Shown one piece after another: positions 45,045 to 55,540 of a stretch of DNA of 64,000 nucleotides. Under the pieces are notes generated by a model that made no database searches, had not been told where the DNA came from, and saw only the letters and a list, made by a program, of their open reading frames with translations. Origin of the DNA: Turritopsis dohrnii (lineage: Eukaryota; Cnidaria; Hydrozoa; Anthoathecata; Oceaniidae); the NCBI GenBank assembly GCA_027922465.2, contig BQMF02000205.1, forward strand, positions 434,001 to 498,000, written 5' to 3'. How positions within the stretch are numbered: position 1 is the first letter of the stretch; every line of letters begins with the position of its first letter. The position numbers and the translations under genes were made by a program.

Positions 45045-45059
45045 ATTGCTGGTTTCTGA

Positions 45060-45544
45060 ACCTGGAGCTTTACAATGGGAAGTGTTTGATTGCGCCACCA
45101 GCGCAGATGATAATATCATCCGATGCCTCGAAAGAGGGATGGGGTGCAGCATGCAGGGGAAGACAAACGGGGAGACCCTGGAACAGAGAGGAAAGGATGT
45201 TGCACATAAATGTCCTGGAACTAAGAGCGGCAGAGATAGCGATAAGGACATTCACAATGCCCGAAAAGAAGGGGTTATCAATTCACATGCAGATGGACAA
45301 TATAGTGGCCTTAGCCTATCTGATGAAAATGGGAGGCACTCACAACGAGAGTCTTTTATCAATAAGCAAACAGATCTGGGGATATCTTTTAGAGAGACAG
45401 ATCACAATTACAGCAGAGTATATCCCAAGTGCCCTAAACAAGGAGGCAGACAAGGAGTCAAGGTCAGTGAAGGACTCCAGCGAATGGAAACTGCTTCCGG
45501 CAATTTTTCAGAAAATTTGTCAACAGAGGGGATTCCCGACATAG
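45060..45544 (+). pseudogene. DIRS RNase H domain
   Basis: IISSDASKEGWGAA (first catalytic Asp), HINVLELRAAEIAI (Glu), MQMDNIVALAYL (Asp) and AEYIPSALNKEADKESR. All four expected acidic positions can be seen. The region is in a different frame from the preceding reverse transcriptase and from the recombinase that follows. It degrades the RNA strand of the hybrid in active elements. Confidence 0.8.
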
Positions 45545-46604
45545 ATCTGTTTGCATCAAGAGTTTCCCATCAACTGCCTCAGTACATGTCCTGGAAACTG
45601 GACCCCTACAGTCAGGGAAGGGATGCATTTCAAGTGAACTGGGGTCATCAGTACGCTTACGCATTTCCCCCGTTCTCCCTGATAGGTCGAATTGCCAGGA
45701 AAGTAGAGGAGGAGAAGGCAGAAATGATCTTAATAACCCCCTTGGCAAACTCAAAGTTGGTTCCCGACATTGCTGGGAATGTCAGTGCAGAATCCCTTAC
45801 TGCTTCCACACAGAAGGGATCTTCTTCAAGATCTCAAGGGCTTACAACACCCACTGATATTAAACAGTGCCTTGCGTCTAGTGGCATGGACTATTTCAGG
45901 AAAAGCTTGGAGGCGGAGGGAATATCAGAAAAGCCTGCCTGTCTTATCTTTCTCTCCAGACGAAAAGGGACACTTAACAATTACGAATCGTCCTGGCGAA
46001 AGTGGCATGGCTGGTGTTCTGAACGACAAATATGTCCCATTAGATGCCCTATAAAGTTTGTTCTGAATTTAGCAGATTTTTTTGAAAAAGGTCTGCAGCA
46101 TAGCACCATAGGGGCCCACAGGTCTGCAATCTCAGCGTATCATGATCCTGTGGATAGGATGCCAGTAGGGGTACACCCAAGGGTTTCAGCATTAATGACA
46201 GGTATCTTTAATGAAAGGCCTCCTCAACCCAAATGTATGTTCATATGGGATATTGAATGTGCACTTAACTACATACGAGATTTAGAAGGAGATGCCTTAC
46301 TGTCTGATAAAATGTTGACACTTAAATTGGCTATGCTGATGGCTCTCACAACAGCATCACGAGCATCAGAGATCACTGGCTTGGATCTAAGTCATTTGGT
46401 GAGACACGAACACTTTTATTTATTTCATTTTTCAAAACATTCTAAAGTCAGCCAACCTGGAAAACCTTTGCTTCCACTCAAGTTTTACAAATATCAGGAG
46501 GAGCCAAAACTTTGTGTATGTCAAACTATAGATTCCTACATAGGTCGAAGGGAAAAATGGGGAGTTACTGATAACCAACTTTTGGTTGCTCACATTAAAC
46601 CACA

Positions 46605-47168
46605 CTAGTATCCCGGGTAAAAACTTTTTACCGAACTTAACTTCGAAAACATTAGGTCAAATCCACCATTCCCGTGTACGTACCCTGTGACGAAAAAATA
46701 AATCATGGAATCGCAACTCAAAAGTGTACCCATGTTGTAGAGCTCGAAAAGCTGATCAAAAAAGTGTATGGGATCGTTTCGCTACGACCAACCGTTGCGG
46801 AGATATCGCTGATCAAAGATTTCGATGACGTCATATCCGCAGTACCAAATAAAATTTAGGCCCAAATGATGCGTCACCCCATCACCCGTATCGCTGACCC
46901 CAAAAAACGTCAGTTATCCCTATTGGTTCTTGAGATATTTCCCCAAAAACGTCGCGTTCGATTGGGGATGCAATGCAATGATTCCCCGTGATCATAAAAA
47001 ACTGACGTCAAATGATGCCACGTGCTTTTGGAATGATCGTGAAAAAAGTGTCTCTCGCATCTACGTGGTTTTACGCGCACATAAGAGGACGATGACCGTA
47101 AAAATTAAACAAATATGTCACTCTCTAAAATAAAAGTGGGATGCACAACGCGAATTAGTATATATAGA
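46605..47168 (-). mobile_element. Helitron copy, first of a head-to-tail pair
   Basis: Minus orientation. The 3' end CTAG at 46605 faces a T:A target base (A at 46604), with hairpin GGTAAAAAGTTTTTACC 11 bases inside. Its 5' end TC abuts the 3' end of the next copy at 47169. 564 bases, non-coding. Confidence 0.88.
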
Positions 47169-47740
47169 CTAGTATCTCGCGTAAAAGTTTTTTACGACTT
47201 TAATTTCGAAAAGAATCTGCAGAAATACGACGCGTTTCCGTGTGTGTACCCGTGACGAAAATTTTAATTACGGAATTGGAAATGGAAAGTGTACCCATGT
47301 TGTAGAGCTCGAAAAACTGATCAAAAAAGTGTATGGGATCGTTTCCCTACGATCAACCGTTGCAGAGATATCGTCGATCAAAGATTTTAATGACGTCATA
47401 TCCGCAGTACCAAATAAAATTTAGGCCCAAATGTTGCGTCACCCCGTCACCCGTATCGCGGACCCCAAAAAACGTCAGTTATCCCTATTGGTTCTCGAGA
47501 TATTTCCCCAAAAACGTCGCGTTCGATTGGGGATGCAATGCAATGATTCCCCGTGACAATAAAAACATCTGTGACGTCAAATGATGCCACGTGCTATTAT
47601 ACTAATCGTGAATGTGTCTTGCGTGGTCAAACTGCCGCTATATGACCACGATTAAGAAGATTTTGACCATTAAAAAAACAAAAACACAACACTCTCTAAG
47701 TTAAATGTGTTGCACACGCACGCGGATTAGTATAAGTAGA
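47169..47740 (-). mobile_element. Helitron copy, second of a head-to-tail pair
   Basis: The 3' end CTAG is at 47169, and the hairpin arms are CGTAAAA/TTTTACG, a paired change against the first copy. The 5' end TCTACTTATACTAATCCGCG is next to the target T (47741). 572 bases, similar to the first copy throughout its length. Confidence 0.88.
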
Positions 47741-48002
47741 TAAGGCAGTGAAAACATCTTCAGTTTCACGTTAGCTCTGTCAATTTCTTGAACTGTTGGG
47801 GGTTGATGTCAATGTTTTTTCAGGTCACTCAGTAAGGAAAGCATCCAGGTCTAAAGCCGTTAAAAGGGGTGTTTCAGTTAAAGATGTGCTGAAGCAAGGT
47901 CATTGGTCTAGTGAATCAACTTTCGAAAAGTTTTATAATAAGGAAATAGATAATTCTAACTCAACTTATCAATCAGTATTGCTAAGTCAAGGCTTCGAAG
48001 AG

Positions 48003-48098
48003 AGGAGGTTGAAGCAATGACCTCTAGATTTATCGGGCAAAGCGGAGATACTAGTATTAGCTCGTCGGTTCCGATTTTACTCATAAAATCGGAATTAC
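48003..48098 (-). repeat. Right inverted terminal repeat of the DIRS element
   Basis: Complement of the left repeat; it overlaps the end of the recombinase frame (stop at 48018-48020), as is usual for compact DIRS elements. Confidence 0.85.
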
Positions 48099-48757
48099 AT
48101 TGCGGGAGCTACGCGCCCTTACGTAATTCTCAATTTTGTTAGAAAAGAGAAAAGATAAATGGCAACCATTATGCCGCATGTTCGCTAGTTGCTGTTTAAA
48201 CAGAGATGTTTGCTACTCAATATCAAAGTGAAAGCGTTCACATAAGAGCTTAGGAGTGGTATTTCTTCAGCAATAATTATAGCAAAGCACCCTACAGACA
48301 ATTCTGCGGAAATATGGGGCCGTTTGGGAAAATGAAATAGACATGTTTTGCTATCATGTATTGCTTTAGTAGTTAAGAAAAATTAGTCATGATGGGGTTT
48401 ACAAGGACTAAAAAACTGTTTCAATTATGTATAATGGCACGATTTTAAAGTATTTTTGTATTTTATCCCAAACCTTGTCACCAGGTCAGTTAAAAATTTT
48501 AGCCCGATATCCGATAAGATACATAAGATAAGATACACGTTCAACAATATGTAGCTTCTTCGTTTTTATAAGATAAGATACATATATTTTCAACTCTAAG
48601 ATAATACAATTATTTTTCGTGACAAATAGTCGTAAGAGAATAATATGAAAATACTATAGAGTTCGGAGAACTCGTAGAAGACCTTTGTTGGTCTTATCAT
48701 CGAGAACCATTGTTTGCTATGTTATCATCTGTACAGACTTTAAATTTGAATAATCAA
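48099..48757. other. Intergenic, no gene seen
   Basis: AT-rich. It contains AAGATAAGATACATAAGATA-like words at 48505-48610. No coding domain. Confidence 0.45.
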
Positions 48758-49086
48758 TTTTTTTTTTTTTAATTTATTTTAACGAGGCCGGGGGGAACTG
48801 GCAGTGTTATTCACTGATGTGGGCCTCCACCAGGAATGCATACCTTAGATTTTAAGGCGGAGAACTTGCACATACTAGACTGATAGGTGATTGTGGTTTT
48901 ATTTATGTTCTTAAGGCACATGTTCATTACATCACATCATGCACATATCTATCTCATTATACCTTTCGTTGCATATGTTATTTTTTCATATCACATTAGC
49001 ATTCTACAGTGCCAGGATTTGAACCACTACCAACTATCACCCTTGTATTACAAGCCAACCGTCTTACCAAGTGAGCTATACACCCC
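48758..49086 (-). mobile_element. tRNA-derived SINE
   Basis: On the minus strand, 49086-49008 resembles a tRNA: TAGCTCACTTGGTAAGA (A box), an anticodon-loop-like CTTGTAA (TGT, threonine-type) and GGTTCAAATCC (B box). The anticodon stem is poor, so it is not a working tRNA. A non-tRNA body follows, with GGTGGAGGCCCACATCAGTG and CCCCGGCCTCGTTAAAATAA, and then an A tail (48758-48770). RNA polymerase III promoter boxes plus a LINE-like tail define a SINE. It joins the 3' end of the LINE remnant directly. Confidence 0.65.
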
Positions 49087-49901
49087 TTTGAATTCTTGAG
49101 ATTTGTTTTTAACTTTTGGCTCTAATAACATGTTTGTTCTCGTTGTATATTTCCCGTAACGTTTTATTGTATAAATATCGTGAAATACTACAGGTGCTAC
49201 ACCAAGCTTACATTTGAATGTAAATAATAGTACTTGAAACAAATTTATCTCAAAAACATTCAAGATATTCATTTCGTTGAACAGTGGTTTTGAATGTGTA
49301 AATTCATCCTTGTTATTTATTACTCGAATGGCATGCTTTTGTTTCCTGTACAGTTTTAGTAATTTGGTTCTGTGTGTGCTAGCCCATACTATATTACCAT
49401 ATGTCAAGTGACTATGTATAAATTAAAAATACAATTCAGTCATTTGCTTCTTCGTTAAAATCACTCTAGATTTATAGAGAATACCAATATTTTATGAAAT
49501 TTTTGATATGACGGACTCTATTTGGTTTTTGCAAGTCAAGTTTTCATCTATCTGTATTCCAAGGAATTTTGTTACCGTGTCACGTTTAACATCGACTCCA
49601 TCGATTTCTAGTTTTGGAATTGTGATCGGAAATTTCCGTTTTTGATACAATGTATGGAATATGGAAAACTTTGTTTTAGAAGTGTTAAGTGATAGTTTAT
49701 TTGCTTTAAACCATGTTGAAACTTGTTTGAGTTCTTTATTCATATCTGAGAACAGTGTATTTAGGTCTTTACCAGACTTAAAGAGATTTGTATCATCGGC
49801 AAACATGACATGGAAAATTTCGGACGAAGCTTTGTGTAAATCATTAACATATAGAAGGAATAGCAAAGGTCCAAAAATTGATCCTTGAGGCAGTCCGCAT
49901 T
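49087..49901 (-). pseudogene. LINE A ORF2, C-terminal half of reverse transcriptase (3' of the big insertion)
   Basis: GLPQGSIFGPLLFLLYVNDL, the catalytic HVMFADDTNLF, and KFLGIQIDENL lie between 49900 and 49510. After a small gap with frameshifts, YGNIVWASTHRTKLLKLY and NKDEFTHSKPLFNEM give the thumb/C-terminal region to about 49090. It belongs with the pieces at 58734-62397. Confidence 0.85.
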
Positions 49902-50190
49902 CCCAGCAAGCACGCGACGTCGCAGCAACGTTGTATTTTGGTTGCTTTCTAGTCGCGACGTCGCGCAACCAGAATGCAACGTTGCTGCAACGTTTGATGA
50001 ACAACGTTGCATAAACAACCAATTTGTAACGTTGCTACAATGTTGCTCTCCGACACAATGAACAACGTTGTATAAAAAACCAATTTGTAACGTTGCTACA
50101 ACGTTGCTCTCCGACACAAAAAATTCGGAAATTGACGTCAGCTAAACAACGTTTATACAACGTCATAACAACGTCAGTCTGTGACGGCGA
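49902..50190 (+). repeat. Left inverted end of the 8.8 kb element
   Basis: It contains more than ten AACGTT words, GACGTC words near the tip, and a tandem pair of about 60 bases (49998-50057 and 50058-50118) carrying AACAACGTTG and GTAACGTTGCTACAA. Confidence 0.8.
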
Positions 50191-50637
50191 CTTTATTCCG
50201 CGAAAATTTGTCTCCGCACGAACCCTGTCAAAATGTTATCTTCGGTGCGCATTAAATGATCTAAATATTTTAGGTGGATGTAGGTATTTATTTTGCCGTA
50301 TTAAAGGTTTGGGGCTAGCAGTTTTTAACAGATGTTATCCGTTTTTTGTCCTGTAAGCAATTTCTCTACTTTAATTAGCTGAGCTAAATGGGGATATAGA
50401 AGCAAAGCAACACCAATGACTGACGGAAACTTACCATCAATAACAACAATATATACAAAGCCAGACACAAAAAAACCAGTAACAAAAACAATAAAAAACT
50501 ACAAATACATAAATACAGCCATTAAATGGTTCATATTTAAAAGTTTCTGAATTTGAAGCAATATCAGAAGTAATAAATGTATCAAGAAGCCTTTTTCGAC
50601 TCTGTTACCTCGTTTGAAAAAATAAAACTATTTTACG
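50191..50637. other. No gene seen inside the 8.8 kb element
   Basis: AT-rich, with A-rich stretches (CAAACACAAAAAAACC-like) but no domain or repeat that I recognise. Confidence 0.4.
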
Positions 50638-50880
50638 TGTTTCAAAAATTTGTTTACAAAATTTGAAATTGAAAACAAGCCTGCAACACACCACAAGGGT
50701 CGTTCTCTTGGCTTGTTGAAAAAGTGTTTCAAAAATTTGTTTACAAAATTTGAAATTGAAAACAAGCCTGCAACACACCACAAGGGTCGTTCTCTTGGCT
50801 TGTTGAAAAAGTGTTTCAAAAATTTGTTTACAAAATTTGGAATTGAAAACAAGCCTGCAACACACCACAAGGGTCGTTAT
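50638..50880. repeat. 87-base tandem repeat, 2.8 copies
   Basis: Units start TGTTTCAAAAATTTGTTTAC at 50638, 50725 and 50812 and are almost identical. 87 is divisible by three, so several frames stay open by periodicity. The last unit ends at GGGTCGTT (about 50878). Confidence 0.93.
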
Positions 50881-50950
50881 CTCAATCAAAGTTTCAAAAC
50901 GGTGCGTTTTTGAAAACACAAAATTATCTAAGCAATAATGACTAGTCTCA

Positions 50951-52720
50951 TCACATTGAGTGACTATCTATAAATGTGTAAAAATGTTCTGGAAAAATCC
51001 CATTTTTGTTATTACAAAGTAGTAAAGAAATACTATCAGACGATTGCTTGTTACATGGCTTTGTATCAGGGTGTAAACTGTCACTCATCTTTGAAATAAT
51101 CAAACCAAAGCTGAATATGTCCGACTTGAAGGATGCTAGCTGTCATCAGGTAAATGCCTGGTATGCGCAAACGTTTTTTGAAAAAATTCAGTCAAGTAAT
51201 CTACATCACATGAATGACAAGCGCATGAAAAATCTGCTAGGATTGGAAGACTGTACGACATATCATTAAATTTCATGTAAATGCTTTGACTTGTTATGTT
51301 ATAGTGTAAGATATTGTTCAATTGCAGATACTCCATTGCCCTTGAGATGTTCTTGATTATCCATATCATTTGTTCAAAACCAAAGCAATTATTAGCTTTG
51401 ATATAATCATGAAGATCGTCAAAAGATGAAATTTCATAAAGTGATGTTGGAATTTTGTTAAAAATCGTTAATGCAATAGGACAAATGTTTGTGTGCTTGC
51501 CAATAGCTTGCAGTAGCTTCAATTCATTTCCCAATATAACAGCTGCATTGTTACTTAACGGAGATAATTTGCATGTCTGCTTCATCATTATCTCCATTTC
51601 TTCGAACTTCCCACTCATCAAAATAAAATCTTGGCTATTCTTTAAACAACAAGTTAACTCAACAGGCATAGTGTCCCTTATATCAATGTCTGTGACGCTA
51701 ACATTAGCATTCAAGCGGCCAACAATACCATTGCAAAGGGCCGAATTACACATGCTGTTCTTGTTGAGAAAATTTTGTTTAACTTTGTTTGATTGATTTC
51801 TTTCAAAAGGAAACTAGCAATACTTTTGTAAAGCTCTTGCTCCAACATTGATACTGTGTCTCCTTGTGCTTCATGAAAATTGTTACCCTAAAAAGATTAA
51901 ACTAACTTTTAACAAAGATGAGATTTAATACTAACCTGCTTACCTTAAAGGGAATATTGCCTGAAAATGAAACTTAACATAACTTTACTAAATGTAAACA
52001 TGTTTTCGAATTCAAAAGTCTTTTATTTCAATTCTGTATTTTATTTATTTCATATTGTATTTTTTATAAGTATCTAATGCTGAAACTTTACAATAACTGG
52101 TGTTTTGAAAGACGCATGAAAAAAAAATCTTGATCTTGATTTGAGAGAATTAAATTTCGCGAATTGTCAAACTCAAACAAGTTAAGGAAGGATTTCGCAA
52201 GTTCGCCAAAAATTTAATTATCGCAAAAATTTATTCCCTTAAGGTATATCGCAAATTACAGGTTAATGCAACAAAAATATTTTTCTCATAAATATATAAT
52301 CACTGAAAAAAACCCACCTGTCTTACTTTATTTTCATCGACATTCAGGTTTTTCTCTTCAGATACAGAGTTTGAGTCTTCAGCATATTTACGATATATTT
52401 GATGCCAAAGATTCGCCTTAACTTCATCATGGTTGTTTGATTCCAATAATACTTTTATCTGATTCTGTTAACAAAATAATTGTTATTATGAAAAAACGAA
52501 CTAACACAAAGACAAACTAAAATATAATACCATCACAGTATATACATATTTCTGTGGTTGACTACTGAGTAGTGTGAGTGATTACCTCAAGAGACTTCGC
52601 CAATCGTCTTCTGGTTCTTCTTCGCTTCTCTTTGTTTCTTTTGTTGCTTCCTTCAGTGGATGGAAGTAAGTTAAGAAGCTCAATTACCATTTTTTCAACA
52701 ACATCCATATTCTCATGCAT
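50951..52720 (-). pseudogene. Spliced kinase-like gene (pseudokinase), frameshifted
   Basis: Exon 1 (52720-52586, 45 codons) starts MHENMDVVEKMV and ends in a basic helix KEKRRRTRRRLAKSLE. Exon 2 (52464-52318, 49 codons) is bounded by CAG acceptor and GTGGG donor. Exon 3 starts at 51887. The three join in phase. In exon 3, after a frameshift near 51770, kinase-like features appear: HTNICPIALTIF, FDDLHDYIKANN, ISRAMEYLQLNNILHYNITS, ILADFSCAC and, after another frameshift near 51135, FKSDIFSFGLIISKM. The catalytic HRDxxxxN is HYNxxxxS and DFG is DFS, so it would not be catalytic. The C-lobe ends early at the stop at 50951. Possible start also downstream of an acceptor-like AG before 52720. Tyrosine-kinase-like ancestry is inferred. 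Confidence 0.6.
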
Positions 52721-52848
52721 CTAAATAGTCAGATCATTGAATCATCACTGGATCATTTAGAATATATAATTTAGTACTTATAGAAGTAGTAAACTACTTT
52801 CGTTGAGAGTGCTCGACAATTAGGAGCAAAACATAGATTTCAAACAAA

Positions 52849-52973
52849 GAAAGATTTTTTGTTAGAACTAATAGTTTCTTCCGACTTTCACGGATTCATC
52901 AGCACTAACTCATGAATAACTGATGAATCCGTGAAAGTTGGAAGAAACTATTATTTCTAACAAAAAACCTTTC
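52849..52973. mobile_element. Hairpin element, 54-base arms
   Basis: The left arm (52849-52902) includes GTTTCTTCCGACTTTCACGG and the right arm (52920-52973) its near-perfect complement, with a 17-base loop. No coding capacity; MITE-like or a foldback repeat. Confidence 0.75.
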
Positions 52974-53045
52974 GGTGTAAGCTTCGAAATATCGTCAGTT
53001 TGAAATGAGTTTTGTCTTTTGACTAATTTGATTATTATATATATA

Positions 53046-53232
53046 CCGTCAACGTGCCTAATTCTGGACAGCCGTCCTAATTCTGGACGCCAAAAATTCT
53101 GGTTTTGAAAATATACATCCATGCCGCGAGAGTTGTGCCTGCATTTAGTGAGAGTATAGATGTATAATATCAGGACCAGAATTTTTGGCGTCCAGAATTA
53201 GGACGGCTGTCCAGAATTAGGCACGTTGACGG
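53046..53232. mobile_element. Tc1/mariner-type MITE with perfect 57-base inverted repeats
   Basis: The left arm starts CCGTCAACGTGCCTAATTCT and the right arm (53176-53232) is its exact complement over 57 bases. Flanks are TATATA on both sides, consistent with TA targeting. A 73-base unique centre separates the arms. Perfect arms suggest recent activity or gene conversion. Confidence 0.88.
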
Positions 53233-54349
53233 TATATATATATATCACTTTCAAAAATAAACCATGCTGTTTCTAGTTTTTTGTCGTAGTTCTTGCTTGT
53301 TTGTTTTGTACAAAATTCAAATTCAAAACTTTTTGTGAGTTTCCCATCATTCCTAGCATTTCCAAAGATTGCCGTGTAAAATCCTGACGTCATAAAAAAA
53401 ATTCGAAAAATAACTCAACTTCAACAGTTATTATCTTTCTTTTGGATCGCGCCTAGCCGATTCCAGTTTTTTTTATTGTTTTCCTTGATTTTTTGGCTTT
53501 CCGGCGATATCTAATTTGCCCAGTTTGCTATTCGGTGAAATACTTAATTTACGGCTGAGAAATGATCTGATTTGCCGGTTTTCCCGCCTGTGTTCACGAA
53601 AATATTCGACCAAGAATCACTTTGATGTTCAGCGCGGTGGATTGGCTTGTTGAATTGATGTCAAACTTTGTAGATTATGTAAAAAAGGGCTGGGGAATCC
53701 AAAAATCACCCGGAAAAGTTGTTTCCGATAGCCCTTCTATGATATTTCATTAATTTTCTGTTATATCAGTTCCAATTTTTTCGCTCAAAAAAAATTTTTT
53801 CTCTTCCGGTCCAAAAACTATCACTTCAATCCTTCCTCTTTCCAACTGTGTAATTATTTTCCTGTAAATATCACTCAATCCGGTGAGGAAAAGCACCTCA
53901 AAGTTGGATATGTCACCCCTGATTTCAATGTTTTCCCTTTCCGAAAAAATATGAACGATTCAAATTTCAAAATGGCAGATTTTGTTATAAATAAACATTT
54001 GACAGGAGTAAAATAAGTTGTATATTCGTCACCTTTGTTTTTAAATGATCCATTATTGATATGTTTTATCATTCACAAAGCCTTAACTTTCCCTTTAAAT
54101 ATATAACAGTTTCTTATATGAAGATAAGTTATTTTTATTATTAATGATTTATAATAAAATGTTTGTTAATAAATCTAATATCTTACCGAAATTAACTGTT
54201 TGTTGTCTGTAGTTCCAGATGTATCTATTATCAATGATTATTTATGCCTATTTGTCAGTTCGCCCAATGAAAAACAGAGACCAATGAAATTGGATTTTGA
54301 TATTATAATATATACATGTTTTTATGATACGTCTTGTTTGTCATCTTTT
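53233..54349. other. No gene seen inside the 8.8 kb element
   Basis: The 53300-53860 part is less AT-rich and without repeats. It might be unrecognised untranslated or exon sequence. No domain was identified in any frame. Confidence 0.35.
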
Positions 54350-55540
54350 GATTTTACCCTGTTGCTAGGAAAAATTTGGGGTAAATCTTGAAATTCACTA
54401 GTATATATAAGCACCACACACTATATTTACTTCTTTTCTGTTTAAACAGAGTCAAAAGTTGTCAGTTGCCCCATTTCTAGTATTGTAACTACTTGAAATG
54501 TGCATTTTGTCTTGATTTTACCCCGTCGCTAGGGAAAATTTGGGGTAAATTATGAAATTCACTAGAATGTATAAGCACCACACCTCATATTTACTTCTTT
54601 TCTGTTAATCAGAATCAAAAGTTTTCAGTTGCCCCATTTCTAGTATTGTAACTACTTGAAATGTGCATTTTGTCTTGATTTTACCCCGTCGCTAGGGAAA
54701 ATTTGGGGTAAATTATGAAATTCACTAGAATGTATAAGCACCACACCTCATATTTACTTCTTTTCTGTTAATCAGAATCAAAAGTTTTCAGTTGCCCCAT
54801 TTCTAGTATTGTAACTACTTGAAATGTGCATATTGTCTTGATTTTACCCCGTTGCTAGGGAAAATTAGGGGTAAATCTTTAAATTCACTAGTATATATAA
54901 GCACCATACACCATTACTTATTTTCTGTTTAAACAAGAGTCAAAAGTTGTCAGTTGCCCCATTTCTAGTACTGTATAACTACTTGAAATGTGCATTTTGT
55001 CTTGATTTTACCCCGTCGCTAGGGAAAATTTGGGGTAAATTATGAAATTCACTAGAATGTATAAGCACCACACCTCATATTTACTTCTTTTCTGTTAATC
55101 AGAATCAAAAGTTTTCAGTTGCCCCATTTCTAGTATTGTAACTACTTGAAATGTGCATATTGTCTTGATTTTACCCCGTTGCTAGGGAAAATTAGGGGTA
55201 AATCTTTAAATTCACTAGTATATATAAGCACCATACACCATTACTTATTTTCTGTTTAAACAAGAGTCAAAAGTTGTCAGTTGCCCCATTTCTAGTACTG
55301 TATAACTACTTGAAATGTGCATTTTGTCTTGATTTTACCCCGTCGCTAGGGAAAATTTGGGGTAAACCATGAAATTCACTAGAATGTATAATCACCACAC
55401 CTCATATTTACTTATTTACTGTTAACCAGAGTCAAAAGTTTTCAGTTGCCCCATTTCTAGTATTGTAACTACTTGAAATGTGCCTTTTGTCTTGATTTTA
55501 CCCCGTTGCTAGGGAAAATTTGGGGTAAACCTTGAAGTAA
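54350..55540 (+). repeat. 163-164 base satellite array, about 7.3 units
   Basis: GATTTTACCC starts at 54350, 54514, 54677, 54840, 55004, 55167, 55331 and 55494. Each unit opens with a hairpin made by TTTACCCC and GGGGTAAA, followed by CACTAG, TATAAGCACCA and GTTGCCCCATTTCTAGTA. Two unit types alternate over part of the array (the ATACACCATTACTTATTTTC variant at 54900 and 55227, 327 bases apart), so two-unit blocks were duplicated. Confidence 0.93.

Larger units (their letters stand above)
45535..48020 (+). pseudogene. DIRS tyrosine recombinase, split by Helitron insertion
   Basis: DIDLFASRVSHQLPQY links RNase H to the recombinase. After a frame change near 45780 come a core-binding-like region (TLNNYESSWRKWHGWC) and the catalytic part: Arg in TTASRASEITGLDL (about 46355), then the break at 46604/47741, then HxxR in FSGHSVRKAS and the nucleophile Tyr in FEKFYNKEI. 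A stop lies between the break and the HxxR (near 47767). All catalytic residues survive although the frame does not. Removing the Helitrons restores an in-frame KPHKAV junction. Confidence 0.85.
42757..48098 (+). mobile_element. DIRS-type tyrosine-recombinase retrotransposon, interrupted by a Helitron dimer
   Basis: Inverted ends share GCTAATACTGGTATCTCCGC and GATAAATCTAGAGGTCATTG (left) with their complements (right). Inside, on the plus strand, are a gag-like region, reverse transcriptase, RNase H and a tyrosine recombinase, the order of DIRS elements. These integrate through a recombinase-handled circle instead of an integrase. Without the inserted Helitrons the element would be about 4.2 kb. 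Many frameshifts make it inactive. Confidence 0.88.

Noticed and set aside
49008..49086. Functional tRNA-Thr gene
   Set aside because: A and B boxes are good, but the anticodon stem does not pair properly and a 240-base body with A tail follows, so it is a SINE head.
50605..50919. Repeat-containing frames over the 87-base units on both strands
   Set aside because: The unit length is divisible by three, so frames remain open automatically. There is no other sign of coding.
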